Below, piece after piece: positions 7,426 through 15,165 of a stretch of 28,921 bases of DNA. The DNA is from a virus. The notes beneath the pieces were generated by a model. That model searched no databases and had not been told where the DNA came from. It saw nothing but the letters and a program-made list of their open reading frames with translations. The stretch is from positions 1 through 28,921 of IMG/VR virus record IMGVR_UViG_3300037258_000230; one strand, given 5' to 3'. A program made the position numbers and the translations under genes. Each line of letters starts with the position of its first letter. Position 1 is the first letter of the stretch.

Positions 7426-7599
7426 ATGGAACTCAAATCGATTGACCTCGGCCTCACTGTTCTGATAGGGGCAACGAATTTCGCGGCAACGTTGGAGTCC
7501 AATCCCGAAAACCCTTTGGAATTAGTGTGGATCATCACATACGAGATTAAGGATTGCGGCGGTCGCAGTTCACACGATTGGGTCAAGGAGGGCTTCTGA
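7426..7599 (+). CDS. Small protein between terminase genes, 57 aa
   Basis: The ATG directly follows the small-terminase stop and the frame is open for 57 codons. The product has a hydrophobic middle (LTVLIGATNFAATL) and ends HDWVKEGF, closely matching the C-terminus of the protein encoded at 6815-6973. Its last codons contain AAGGAGG, a strong ribosome binding site for the large terminase. It may be a true small protein or a translated leader whose purpose is coupling. No family is recognised. Confidence 0.5.
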   Translation: MELKSIDLGLTVLIGATNFAATLESNPENPLELVWIITYEIKDCGGRSSHDWVKEGF

Positions 7600-9314
7600 C
7601 ACGGGTTGATAAGCTCACAAAACGCTGGATTCGCAACGCCTCGGATGAGTTCGCAGCATCACAACAAGGCGGCTCATGCTGGTTTGATGAGGATCGAGCC
7701 CAACATGCGGTTGAATGGATTCAATCGTTCTGTTGCTTGTATGAGGGCGTCCCGCCTGGAACCCCGATGGTTCTGGGGGACTGGCAACTCGATTGCACCT
7801 ATCGCCTGTTTGGATGGGTTCGCCATTCCAACGACTGGAACCGAACCGTCCGCCGATTCCGCAAGGCAGGAATCTGGCTTCCCAAGAAAGGGGGCAAAAG
7901 CCCGACCTTAGCGGCCTGGGGCTTATACCTCCTGATCGGCGACGGCGAGCCTGGGCAGAAAGTTTTCTCTGCGGCCCGCGACGGCAAACAGGCGATGACG
8001 GCCCATCGCCACGGAATGGAAATGGTTCGCATGTCCCCCGAACTCAACGGGGACATTGGCGGACGCTGCACGGTCAACAAACAAACGGGGCAGATTACCG
8101 ACCGACCCAGCAAATCGATTTGGCTGGTTCTGGCGGGCGACAATTTCAAGTCAACCGAAGGCATCAACGGCTCGGTCCTGATCGACGAGACCCATGTTGT
8201 GGATCGTCGATTGGCAGAGGTCGTCAGATTCGCAGGAGCTTCCCGACAAGAACCCTTACACATCGAGGTCAGCACGGCGGGCAATGACCCAGACGGTTAC
8301 GGTCGGGAACAGTATCAATTCGGCAAAGGGGTTGAATCGGGAACCAATCAGGTTTCCTCCTTCTTTTTCCAGACCTACGAAGCCCCACAGGACACATCGC
8401 CCGAACAACTCACAAGCCCCAAGATCGTCTTAAACCTGGGCCAGAAAGCAAACCCCGCCTGGGGACGGCTGACCAAGCCTGAAGAGTTCGTCAACGCCTG
8501 GACAGAATCCAAGTCATCCAGGGCGACCCTTCTTAACTTTCTCATGTACAGGCTGAATGTCTGGCAACAGTCAACCAATCCTTGGTTGAGCCTGGACAAC
8601 TGGAAAGGCTGTGAAGAGCGGTTCACGGCAGACAGCCTCAAAGGTCAGACCTGTTATTCGGCCTTAGACTTGGCGGCAACAAGAGACCTCAACGCCCTGT
8701 GTCTGTGTTTCCCGCAACCAGAGGAGACCTACAAACTTCTTTGGTGGTTCTGGTTGCCAGAGGAAACGGCGAACGCCCTCAATCATCGGGTTCCGTTTGC
8801 GGCCTATCGGCAAGACCCCCGTTGCAATCTGACGCTAACGCCTGGCTCGGCGGTCCATCATGAGGCGGTCATGAAAACGTTTCAGCAGTTGTCCAAGGAC
8901 TACAACATCAAACAGTTGGTCTATGACGAGAAATTGGCCGAACTGCCAACGCGGGCCATTAGTGAGGGGATGCGGGTCGATGGAATCACATTGTTTGAGG
9001 GAACAGGCGTTCCCAGGGAACATTTCCCCCAGGCAATCACAGCCTTCGCCGAACCAACCAAATCGTTCGAGCGGCTCATTCTACAAAACAAAATCAAGCA
9101 CAACGGAGACCCTCTGATGTCGTGGCAAATCGGCCATGTTGCCATCAGGCAGGATCAGAACGGCAACGTCAAACCCGTCAAACCTGGAGGCAAAGACGAC
9201 GTTAGAAAAATCGATGGGGTCATCGTCGGCATCATGGCGTTAGCGGCAGCCATGAAAGCTCGCGGCACAGAGCAAGTGAGCTATTACGAGACGCGAAGTC
9301 TGGAGTTTATTTGA
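7596..9314 (+). CDS. Terminase large subunit (Terminase_1 type)
   Basis: This is the ATPase-nuclease that pumps DNA into the prohead. With a CTG start at 7596 it has 572 residues. The ATPase part holds a Walker A-like PKKGGKSP (residues 96-103) and Walker B VLIDETH (acidic D197-E198). The C-terminal RNase H-like nuclease has candidate metal ligands in LDLAAT (D358), VYDEK (D444) and KIDGV (D540). Start choice: CTG 7596 lies four bases after AAGGAGG and overlaps the previous TGA, copying the NTGA pattern used elsewhere here; TTG at 7554 or 7578 is the alternative but lacks a well-placed ribosome binding site. The portal gene overlaps its stop. Confidence 0.92.
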   Translation: MTRVDKLTKRWIRNASDEFAASQQGGSCWFDEDRAQHAVEWIQSFCCLYEGVPPGTPMVLGDWQLDCTYRLFGWVRHSNDWNRTVRRFRKAGIWLPKKGGKSPTLAAWGLYLLIGDGEPGQKVFSAARDGKQAMTAHRHGMEMVRMSPELNGDIGGRCTVNKQTGQITDRPSKSIWLVLAGDNFKSTEGINGSVLIDETHVVDRRLAEVVRFAGASRQEPLHIEVSTAGNDPDGYGREQYQFGKGVESGTNQVSSFFFQTYEAPQDTSPEQLTSPKIVLNLGQKANPAWGRLTKPEEFVNAWTESKSSRATLLNFLMYRLNVWQQSTNPWLSLDNWKGCEERFTADSLKGQTCYSALDLAATRDLNALCLCFPQPEETYKLLWWFWLPEETANALNHRVPFAAYRQDPRCNLTLTPGSAVHHEAVMKTFQQLSKDYNIKQLVYDEKLAELPTRAISEGMRVDGITLFEGTGVPREHFPQAITAFAEPTKSFERLILQNKIKHNGDPLMSWQIGHVAIRQDQNGNVKPVKPGGKDDVRKIDGVIVGIMALAAAMKARGTEQVSYYETRSLEFI

Positions 9315-11092
9315 GAGTCTTGGATCAATTCGGAAACCCGTTTCCTGAAATGCAAGGAGCAACCCTTAAACAACCTGACCAATGGTTGATTGATTGGTTC
9401 CGCGATGGCGGGGCGACCACATCGGGCGTTTCGGTGAATGAGAACTCGGCCCTTCATGTTTCGACGTTCTTTGATTGCGTGCGAGCGATCAGCAATGACA
9501 TCGGCAAAATGCCCCTGTTCCTGTATCGGCGTCGGCGACCCAAGGGCAAGGAGTTCGCCGATGACCTCCCATTATTCGACCTGTTACATGCGTTCCCCAA
9601 CGCCGAAATGTCCTCTTTTACATTTCGGCAGACCCTGACCAAAGACATGCTATTGAACGGCAACGGTTATGCGGAAATTATCCGCAATGCGGCGGGCTGG
9701 CCTATGGAAATGTGGCCCCTGGATCGGAACTGTGTCACGGTCCTTCGTGATAACAACACGCAACAGTTGTTCTATCGCTATCGTCCGCCTGGGAGCTACG
9801 AGTCTTATGACCTGCCCGAAACGAATGTGTTTCATATTCGGAACATCGGGGACGGCCTGATTGGCTGGTCTATCGTGCGGTTGGCTCGTGAATCCATTGG
9901 AATCTGTCTGGCCCAGGACAAATACAACGGGGCGGCGATGGGCAACAACTCAACGCCTGCGGGCCTGTTGACGTTCGAGGGAGACCTCACAGACCAAGCC
10001 TTGAAACGGCTGCGGGAAGAGTACAACTCCCGTCATCAGGGGCCAGAGAATCATGGACGTGTGTTGGTGAGCAGCAGCGGACAGGGAAAAATCTCGTTCA
10101 CGCCCTTTGAGTTTTCCCCCCAGGACGCGGAGTTCATTCTCAGGGTCCAACATTCGGTTGAGGAAATCTGCCGATGGTTCCGAATGCCCCCGCATAAGGC
10201 GGGACACCTGTTGCGATCCACCAACAACAACATCGAACAGCAAAACTTAGAGTATTGGCAGGACTGCCTACGGGATCATATCACGGTCTGGGAACAAGAG
10301 ATTTTGAGAAAACTTGTTCCTGCCAAACTGCGGTCAACGGTCTTTGCACAATTCGACCTGACCGACCTGTTGCGGGCCGATACGGTCACAAGAACGGCTC
10401 ATATCAACACATTGGCCCAGGTCGGGGCCATCATGCCGAACGAAATTCGGGATTTAGAAGGCTACAACCCCTACGAAGGGGGGGACGTTGCGTTCATCAA
10501 CTCAACGATGATTCCCGTTCCCATTGCGATCAAAGGGCCACAAGACAAGCAGCCCCCAGCGGACCCCAAAGCCCCCGATAACGAAGACAATGAGGCGGAA
10601 AACGACGAAAAACCGCCACAAAAGGGGCAAAAACAGCCCGAAAAGGACGCCTCGGCGACCGTCAACAAGCGGTTGGAAGCCATTGTTGCGGCTCACGAGC
10701 CCCTGTTGGTTGAGACCGTCAGACGGCTACTCAAGACCGAACAGGACAAGGTAACGCGGGCTGCCAAGAGGTCGAATTTCGCCAATTGGGCGTCCGGATT
10801 TTACGCCACACAGCCCCGATTCATTTCTGAGACCCTGAATAACCCCATTCTGGCCCTCTGTGCGTCCCTCTGGGCAATCCTGGGCCTCGATGCGACCGAC
10901 AGCGACCAAGCGGTCATTGCGGACGAACTGGAAGCCATCGGCCATCGCATGGTCAAACGATCCAAGGACGAAATGAGAGAACCGACAGCGGTCAAAGGTT
11001 GGTCCAACGGTCGGGCCGATGAGGAAACACAACAGGTCTTGGCGGACATTATGAGGATCATCAACCCTTTCAAGGAGACGCATGAAGCTTAA
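9311..11092 (+). CDS. Portal protein, HK97 family, with C-terminal extension
   Basis: The 593-residue protein forms the dodecameric ring through which DNA enters the head. The family core spans about residues 30-410, with HVSTFFDCVRAISNDIGKMPL, the conserved LLNGNGYAEI near residue 117, and an SVEEICRWFRMPPH segment typical of HK97 portals. After about residue 420 comes a charged Pro-Lys-Glu linker and then a helical domain to the end, making the protein longer than most relatives. The extension might contact cargo or scaffold. The start is TTG at 9311, overlapping the terminase stop as TTGA. Confidence 0.92.
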   Translation: MRVLDQFGNPFPEMQGATLKQPDQWLIDWFRDGGATTSGVSVNENSALHVSTFFDCVRAISNDIGKMPLFLYRRRRPKGKEFADDLPLFDLLHAFPNAEMSSFTFRQTLTKDMLLNGNGYAEIIRNAAGWPMEMWPLDRNCVTVLRDNNTQQLFYRYRPPGSYESYDLPETNVFHIRNIGDGLIGWSIVRLARESIGICLAQDKYNGAAMGNNSTPAGLLTFEGDLTDQALKRLREEYNSRHQGPENHGRVLVSSSGQGKISFTPFEFSPQDAEFILRVQHSVEEICRWFRMPPHKAGHLLRSTNNNIEQQNLEYWQDCLRDHITVWEQEILRKLVPAKLRSTVFAQFDLTDLLRADTVTRTAHINTLAQVGAIMPNEIRDLEGYNPYEGGDVAFINSTMIPVPIAIKGPQDKQPPADPKAPDNEDNEAENDEKPPQKGQKQPEKDASATVNKRLEAIVAAHEPLLVETVRRLLKTEQDKVTRAAKRSNFANWASGFYATQPRFISETLNNPILALCASLWAILGLDATDSDQAVIADELEAIGHRMVKRSKDEMREPTAVKGWSNGRADEETQQVLADIMRIINPFKETHEA

Positions 11093-11795
11093 ATCAATCA
11101 TCAATGCCAAAACGGACTCGGCGGAACTGTATATCTATGACGACATCGGGGCCAACCCCTGGGGCGTCGGGATTATGCCCGAAGATGTGGCTGCGGCCCT
11201 CAAGGACTTGAAGGACGTTCGCTCGATCACGGTTCGGGTCAATTCACCTGGGGGCGATGTCTATGACGGCATGGCGATTTACAGCCTGTTCAACGGGGCC
11301 AAACAACGCATCATCATGCAAATTGATGGCTTGGCGGCGTCGGCGGCGGCAACGATTGTGATGTCAGGCGAAGAAATCGTGATTGCGGACGGGGCCGAAC
11401 TCATGATCCATAACGCCTGGATGATGGCGGTTGGCGATGCAACGGAAATGCGGCGTCAAGCGGATCGGCTCGAACAAACGACGAACCAAATGGCGAAAAT
11501 CTATTCGTCCAGGTCGGGCCAGCCCATCGGAACGGTTCTGTCCATGATGGATAACGAAACCTGGATGACGGCAAGTGTGGCCTATGACCTGGGGTTCGCC
11601 GAGAAGGTCATCCCATTGAAAAGGGTCGCGGCGTCGGTCAGAGGCTATCAGTACAAGCATACGCCCGACCAATACAAAACCAACACAATCATCGTCCCTG
11701 ACAAATCCAATCTCGAACTGACCCGCGAACGGATCGCGGCCATGCGAGGGGATTGGCTCAAGAGGCAATTACAACGAAAGGCGGAAACAAAATGA
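11082..11795 (+). CDS. Head maturation protease, ClpP-like (S14)
   Basis: This serine protease processes the prohead. The fold signature is clear: VRVNSPGGDVYDGMAIY at residues 51-67, the nucleophile S87 in DGLAASAA, and the catalytic H110 in MIHNAW. A likely third residue is D157 in MMDNETWM, at the expected distance. Its 237 residues match family length. It overlaps the portal gene by 11 bases, and the capsid follows two small genes later, the normal protease-capsid arrangement. The likely substrate is the N-terminal delta region of the capsid protein encoded at 12508. Confidence 0.92.
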   Translation: MKLKSIINAKTDSAELYIYDDIGANPWGVGIMPEDVAAALKDLKDVRSITVRVNSPGGDVYDGMAIYSLFNGAKQRIIMQIDGLAASAAATIVMSGEEIVIADGAELMIHNAWMMAVGDATEMRRQADRLEQTTNQMAKIYSSRSGQPIGTVLSMMDNETWMTASVAYDLGFAEKVIPLKRVAASVRGYQYKHTPDQYKTNTIIVPDKSNLELTRERIAAMRGDWLKRQLQRKAETK

Positions 11796-12025
11796 TGAGT
11801 GATGCAGGTAACTTGCTCATGGCTGAAATCCACAAGACACGCTCTCATATCAGTGTTGTGGAAAACAACCTGACAAGGGCAGAGGACGAAGTGAACAAAT
11901 GGCGGAATGAACTCACTTCTTTGCAAACACGAATCATACAATTTGAGCAAGACCTCGAACGATTAGGCGTCAGTTACAACGACCGTCTAATTTACGAGGC
12001 GGAAAGGAAGACAGGATGTCGTTAA
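11792..12025 (+). CDS. Small coiled-coil protein, 77 aa
   Basis: The start is ATG 11792 (or 11795), overlapping the protease stop and preceded by a purine-rich AAAGGCGGAAA. Almost the whole protein is one amphipathic helix with heptad spacing (HISVVENNLTRAEDEVNKW, then LTSLQTRIIQFEQDLERL). The position between protease and capsid suggests a scaffold-like or assembly helper, but this is inferred from position only. It overlaps the next gene by ten bases. Confidence 0.6.
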   Translation: MMSDAGNLLMAEIHKTRSHISVVENNLTRAEDEVNKWRNELTSLQTRIIQFEQDLERLGVSYNDRLIYEAERKTGCR

Positions 12026-12303
12026 GAGATTTGGAAAATGCCTTGCTCCATCGGGCCGAGTTCGGCCCTATCGGCGAGGTCTTGAAATTGGTTCAGAACG
12101 AATTGGAATCCTTGCACGCGAACTTCGCGGCCTTGGAAGAGCGGTTGGATAAGTTGGCCCCTTGTGAGGCTCAGAAGATCGGCAACGTCACAATGTCTCG
12201 GTTAGCAGAGACAGCAGCCGTGACCAACACAGCCGTTCTGCCGAATCATGAGGACGCGGTTGATTCCTTAGAACACATCCCACATATCAACCTCCATGAC
12301 TAA
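12016..12303 (+). CDS. Small helical protein, 95 aa
   Basis: The ATG follows GGAAAGGAAGACAGG. Residues 1-50 are helical with leucine heptads (LKLVQNELESLHANFAALEERL). The C-terminal half is Ala/Thr-rich and ends HINLHD. A second assembly helper beside the capsid is plausible, but no family is recognised. Its final codons and the first bases after its stop (12288-12309) recur exactly at 27170-27191, where they end another small gene in the same frame. Confidence 0.6.
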   Translation: MSLRDLENALLHRAEFGPIGEVLKLVQNELESLHANFAALEERLDKLAPCEAQKIGNVTMSRLAETAAVTNTAVLPNHEDAVDSLEHIPHINLHD

Positions 12304-12309
12304 CATCTA

Positions 12310-12336
12310 TTGTTGATTTCGGGAACGGCCTATACA
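12310..12336 (+). promoter_or_regulatory. Weak promoter candidate upstream of the capsid gene
   Basis: TTGTTG (12310-12315) and TATACA (12331-12336) are 15 bases apart, in the 204-base gap between 12303 and 12508. The spacing is short and the match imperfect. The gap also holds a small hairpin, CATCCT/AGGATG at 12385-12400. Confidence 0.25.
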
Positions 12337-12411
12337 TTAGACATCTGGACAATCTATATCGGTCCCGCCTTGTTGCGGTTGACCCATCCTATAAAGGATG
12401 ACCTTTCGTCC

Positions 12412-12469
12412 ATGCGGCGAAGTCATCCCGAACCAAAAAACGTTCGGGGGCTTTGCCGCATTTCTTTTT
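12412..12469 (+). terminator. Two-tier terminator-like hairpin before the capsid gene
   Basis: The outer stem is ATGCGGC (12412-12418) with GCCGCAT (12455-12461). The inner stem is CCCGAAC (12427-12433) with GTTCGGG (12442-12448). TTTCTTTTT follows at once. It lies only about 40 bases before the capsid ATG, so it could separate capsid expression from the upstream operon or mark an RNA end. Confidence 0.6.
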
Positions 12470-12480
12470 GATGCCCCAGG

Positions 12481-12504
12481 GTCTCCGACCAATCACACGG
12501 AGAC
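12481..12504 (+). promoter_or_regulatory. Hairpin covering the capsid ribosome binding site
   Basis: GTCTCC (12481-12486) pairs perfectly with GGAGAC (12499-12504), which contains the GGAG binding site of the capsid ATG at 12508. Its stability is modest (6 bp, 12-base loop), so it may tune rather than block translation. Confidence 0.45.
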
Positions 12505-12507
12505 TCA

Positions 12508-13896
12508 ATGGGAAAAGACATTCTTGAATTGCGGGCGGACTGGGAACACAAGGTCCGTTCGGCAGAGGACATTAGCAATCGGGCCGAAAAGGAAGATCGG
12601 CTCTTAACCAAGGAAGACGAAAACCATATCAATGGTTTTCTCAAAGAAGCCAAAGACCTTGAGGATGAAATCAAGGCACTTGAGGAGCAAGACGCCCTCA
12701 AGAACAAGCTGAAGGGCGAACTGTCTAAGGTTCGTCAACCTGGGGCAAGAGTTACCCCTCCTCAACAGCCCAATGAAACCCCATCGGCGGGCAAGTCTCG
12801 CGTTGAGGTCGTTTCGGGTCGCTATTCCACACTCAAGGCGTTCAAGGGGCCGAATGCCGAACTCAACGCCTACGTCTCAGGGCAATGGCTGCGGGCCAAT
12901 TTCCTGGGTGACTATAAGGCGTCCCGTTGGTGCCGTGAGCATGGATACGATGTTCGCACCATTCACGCGGCCCAGGGCGAAAACGTCAATACGGCGGGTG
13001 GAAACCTCGTTCCAGAGGAATTTGCCAACACCATCATTACCCTTCGTGAGACTTACGGTGTGTTTCGTCGGGAATGCAAAGTAACCCCGATGGGACGCGA
13101 CCTGATGCACATTCCGCGTCGTGCGGGCGGCTTGACGGCATACTGGGTTGCGGAAAACCCCGCCACAGGCATTACCGAGTCTGACAAGGTTTGGGATCAG
13201 GTCCAGTTGATTGCCAAGAAATTGGGAATCTTGACCCTGATGTCTACGGAAATCGCAGAGGATGCGATTATCAACCTCGCGGACGACATCGCGGACGAAA
13301 TGGCCTATACGTTCGCCAAGACTGAGGATACGGCGGGCTTCTCTGGTGATGGAACCTCGACCTACGGGGGAATCACAGGCGTCCTGACCAAGTTCAACAA
13401 CAACACTTCTTATAAGGGGGCGGTTGCGGCTGCCTCTGGACATAACAAGTTCAGCGATTTTACTTATACCGACGTTACCAGCATGATGGCGGCTCTGCCG
13501 CAGTATGCTCATGAGGGAGCGAAGTTCTACTGTTCGCAAGCCTTCTTTGACGCGACCTTCAGCCGATTGGCGGTGACGGCTGGCGGTAACACCAACCAGA
13601 CGGTGACGGGTGAATACAAGCCCTCCTTCAGCGGTTATGAAATCGTAACCTCACAGGTGTTTCCGCTTGACCCGACCGTCAGCAACGCCAGCAAGGCGGT
13701 TTGTTTGTTCGGTCGCCTCGATAAAGCAGCCCTGATGGGTGAGCGTCGGGGCATTCAGGTGATGCGATCCGATGACCGTTACTTTGAGCTTGACCAAATC
13801 GGCCTCAAGGCGACGGAGCGAATTGACATCAACGTTCACGACGTTGGAGACACCAGCGGGGCTGGCCCAATCGTGGCTTTGATGGGCACGACCTGA
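12508..13896 (+). CDS. Major capsid protein, HK97 fold
   Basis: The 462-residue protein starts with a charged coiled coil (residues about 1-80, including EDLEDEIKALEEQ in essence), matching the delta domain that scaffolds HK97 proheads and is removed by the protease. The mature part follows a Gly-Asn-rich stretch near NTAGGNLVPEEF. It contains the N-arm/E-loop/P-domain pattern (GLTAYWVAENPA, then VQLIAKKLGILTLMSTEIAEDA) and ends in A-domain strands near TERIDINVHDVG. The gene has its own leader with a terminator-like hairpin and a hidden ribosome binding site, and is followed by another strong hairpin, consistent with very high expression of a separate mRNA. Confidence 0.95.
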   Translation: MGKDILELRADWEHKVRSAEDISNRAEKEDRLLTKEDENHINGFLKEAKDLEDEIKALEEQDALKNKLKGELSKVRQPGARVTPPQQPNETPSAGKSRVEVVSGRYSTLKAFKGPNAELNAYVSGQWLRANFLGDYKASRWCREHGYDVRTIHAAQGENVNTAGGNLVPEEFANTIITLRETYGVFRRECKVTPMGRDLMHIPRRAGGLTAYWVAENPATGITESDKVWDQVQLIAKKLGILTLMSTEIAEDAIINLADDIADEMAYTFAKTEDTAGFSGDGTSTYGGITGVLTKFNNNTSYKGAVAAASGHNKFSDFTYTDVTSMMAALPQYAHEGAKFYCSQAFFDATFSRLAVTAGGNTNQTVTGEYKPSFSGYEIVTSQVFPLDPTVSNASKAVCLFGRLDKAALMGERRGIQVMRSDDRYFELDQIGLKATERIDINVHDVGDTSGAGPIVALMGTT

Positions 13897-13916
13897 TAGC
13901 GGCTGACGAATTAACC

Positions 13917-13946
13917 CCCTGCCTCAATTTTCGAGGCAGGGTTCTC
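13917..13946 (+). terminator. Hairpin terminator after the capsid gene
   Basis: A perfect 9-bp stem CCCTGCCTC (13917-13925) with GAGGCAGGG (13933-13941), loop AATTTTC, is followed by TTCTC. The U-tract is short, so termination may be partial and allow readthrough into the next gene. Confidence 0.65.
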
Positions 13947-13968
13947 ATACAAAGGAACTCATTGAAAT

Positions 13969-14412
13969 ATGATTCATGCTCAAAATGGTCAGGATAAAGT
14001 TTTAATCAGCCCTGCGGCTTTGACGGCGGGGGCTTCGAGCACGGCCAACCTGGACTGTGCAGGGGCCGATTATGCGACGGTGCGAGCCCTCGTCACTTTG
14101 GGGACAACGGCAACGATTGCCTCTAGCGACGGAACTACGGTTCAGTTGCTTTCCAGCGATGACACCAACGTTAGCAATTTCGCGACGGTCAAGAGCTTCA
14201 CAGGGATCAAAAATTCCAGTGAGGTCTTATTCCAAATCGACACGCGAGCCCAAAAGCGTTACTTGCGATTGTCGATGCAGACGGGAACCAGCGGCGTCAC
14301 AAACGAAGCGGGAACCGTTGCAGCAGTCGGAACATTGACGCGGCAAGAACAGACCCCACACGCGGCCAGCGGCGAAGTGACTGGGGCCAACGATCAAGTT
14401 TATATCGGATAA
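13969..14412 (+). CDS. Candidate head decoration / minor virion protein, 147 aa
   Basis: The protein is Thr/Ser/Ala-rich with alternating beta strands and no catalytic motif. Its position right after the capsid gene, between two hairpins that isolate it, fits a head decoration protein or another abundant surface subunit. The ATG follows AAAGGAAC. It contains SEVLFQIDTRAQKRYLRL in the middle, a strand pattern seen in small virion beta proteins. The decoration role is inferred from position and composition, not from a recognised family. Confidence 0.5.
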   Translation: MIHAQNGQDKVLISPAALTAGASSTANLDCAGADYATVRALVTLGTTATIASSDGTTVQLLSSDDTNVSNFATVKSFTGIKNSSEVLFQIDTRAQKRYLRLSMQTGTSGVTNEAGTVAAVGTLTRQEQTPHAASGEVTGANDQVYIG

Positions 14413-14418
14413 TGGATT

Positions 14419-14484
14419 CCGCCATAGGGACCATGAGACTGGGCAACTGGTCTTGTGGTCCCACTTTGGCGGTTTCGTGTTTTC
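14419..14484 (+). terminator. Long terminator-like hairpin after the decoration gene
   Basis: The outer stem is CCGCCA (14419-14424) with TGGCGG (14467-14472). The inner 13-bp stem is GGGACCATGAGAC (14427-14439) with GTCTTGTGGTCCC (14450-14462), including two G-U pairs. TTTCGTGTTTTC follows. It probably ends the capsid-decoration transcript and argues that the glycosyltransferase gene does not start at the GTG inside the stem. Confidence 0.65.
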
Positions 14485-14499
14485 TATGGCGGGGGACAA

Positions 14500-15165
14500 T
14501 TGGATGAAATCAAAATCGCGGCGGTGATGTCTTTACCTCGCGTTGGTTGGAACGATTCTTGGGGCTTTGCATTCGATGCGTTCTTGCCCTTTCGCATTCC
14601 CTTATTCACGCGGTCTCAGGCATTCTGGGGCCATGCCCTGCAATCACTGATCGAGGATCGGGTTGAGGCAGGCTGCGATTGGGTGATTACACTCGACTAT
14701 GACAGCCTGTTTACGAAGTGGGACGTTGACGCCCTGATCGGTCGCGTGATTGCCCATCCCGAAATTGACGCTGTGGCGGCTCTGCAATGTCGGCGGGGAT
14801 CGGACGAAACTCCCTTGATGGGAATTTGCGGGGCGACCCAGGTTGAGTTTGGCAACGAACCTGTTCCCTGTGATACGGCCCATTTCGGGCTGACCTTCCT
14901 TCGCTGTGATGCCCTCAGAAAATTTCCGAAGCCTTGGTTCCAACAGGTTCCCGACAAGGACGGCGGTTGGCGGGGCGATGACAGGACCGATTGCGATATT
15001 TGGTTCTGGCGGAAATGGAAGGAGGCGGGGTTCACAACCTTTGTCGATCCGAACGTTTCCATTGGTCATTTGCAGTTGATGGTTTCAGAGTTCGGCCCCG
15101 ACCGCAAGCCTCGTCACGTTCACGTTGACGACTGGCGGAAGGAGGCGAATGCCCGCAAGCAATGA
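14500..15165 (+). CDS. Glycosyltransferase-like protein (GT-A fold), 221 aa
   Basis: Around residues 57-70 the pattern CDWVITLDYDSLF gives a hydrophobic strand followed by D-x-D (D66, D68), the sugar-nucleotide/metal motif of GT-A enzymes. Later come a TAHFGLTFLRCDALRKF segment and a DCDIWFWRKWKEAG helix with acidic residues, as in GT2-type enzymes. The start at TTG 14500 is chosen because it follows GGCGGGGG and the longer GTG start lies inside a terminator hairpin. It overlaps a second glycosyltransferase-like gene. The likely role is modification of virion protein or host glycan; donor and acceptor are unknown. Confidence 0.7.
   Translation: MDEIKIAAVMSLPRVGWNDSWGFAFDAFLPFRIPLFTRSQAFWGHALQSLIEDRVEAGCDWVITLDYDSLFTKWDVDALIGRVIAHPEIDAVAALQCRRGSDETPLMGICGATQVEFGNEPVPCDTAHFGLTFLRCDALRKFPKPWFQQVPDKDGGWRGDDRTDCDIWFWRKWKEAGFTTFVDPNVSIGHLQLMVSEFGPDRKPRHVHVDDWRKEANARKQ

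Noticed and set aside
7793-8287. Long alternative frames in the large terminase gene
   Set aside because: Overlap a fully convincing terminase frame; composition is typical of shifted frames.
14455-14499. GTG start for the first glycosyltransferase-like gene
   Set aside because: The GTG lies in the 3' arm of a strong terminator-like hairpin; TTG 14500 has a better upstream signal.
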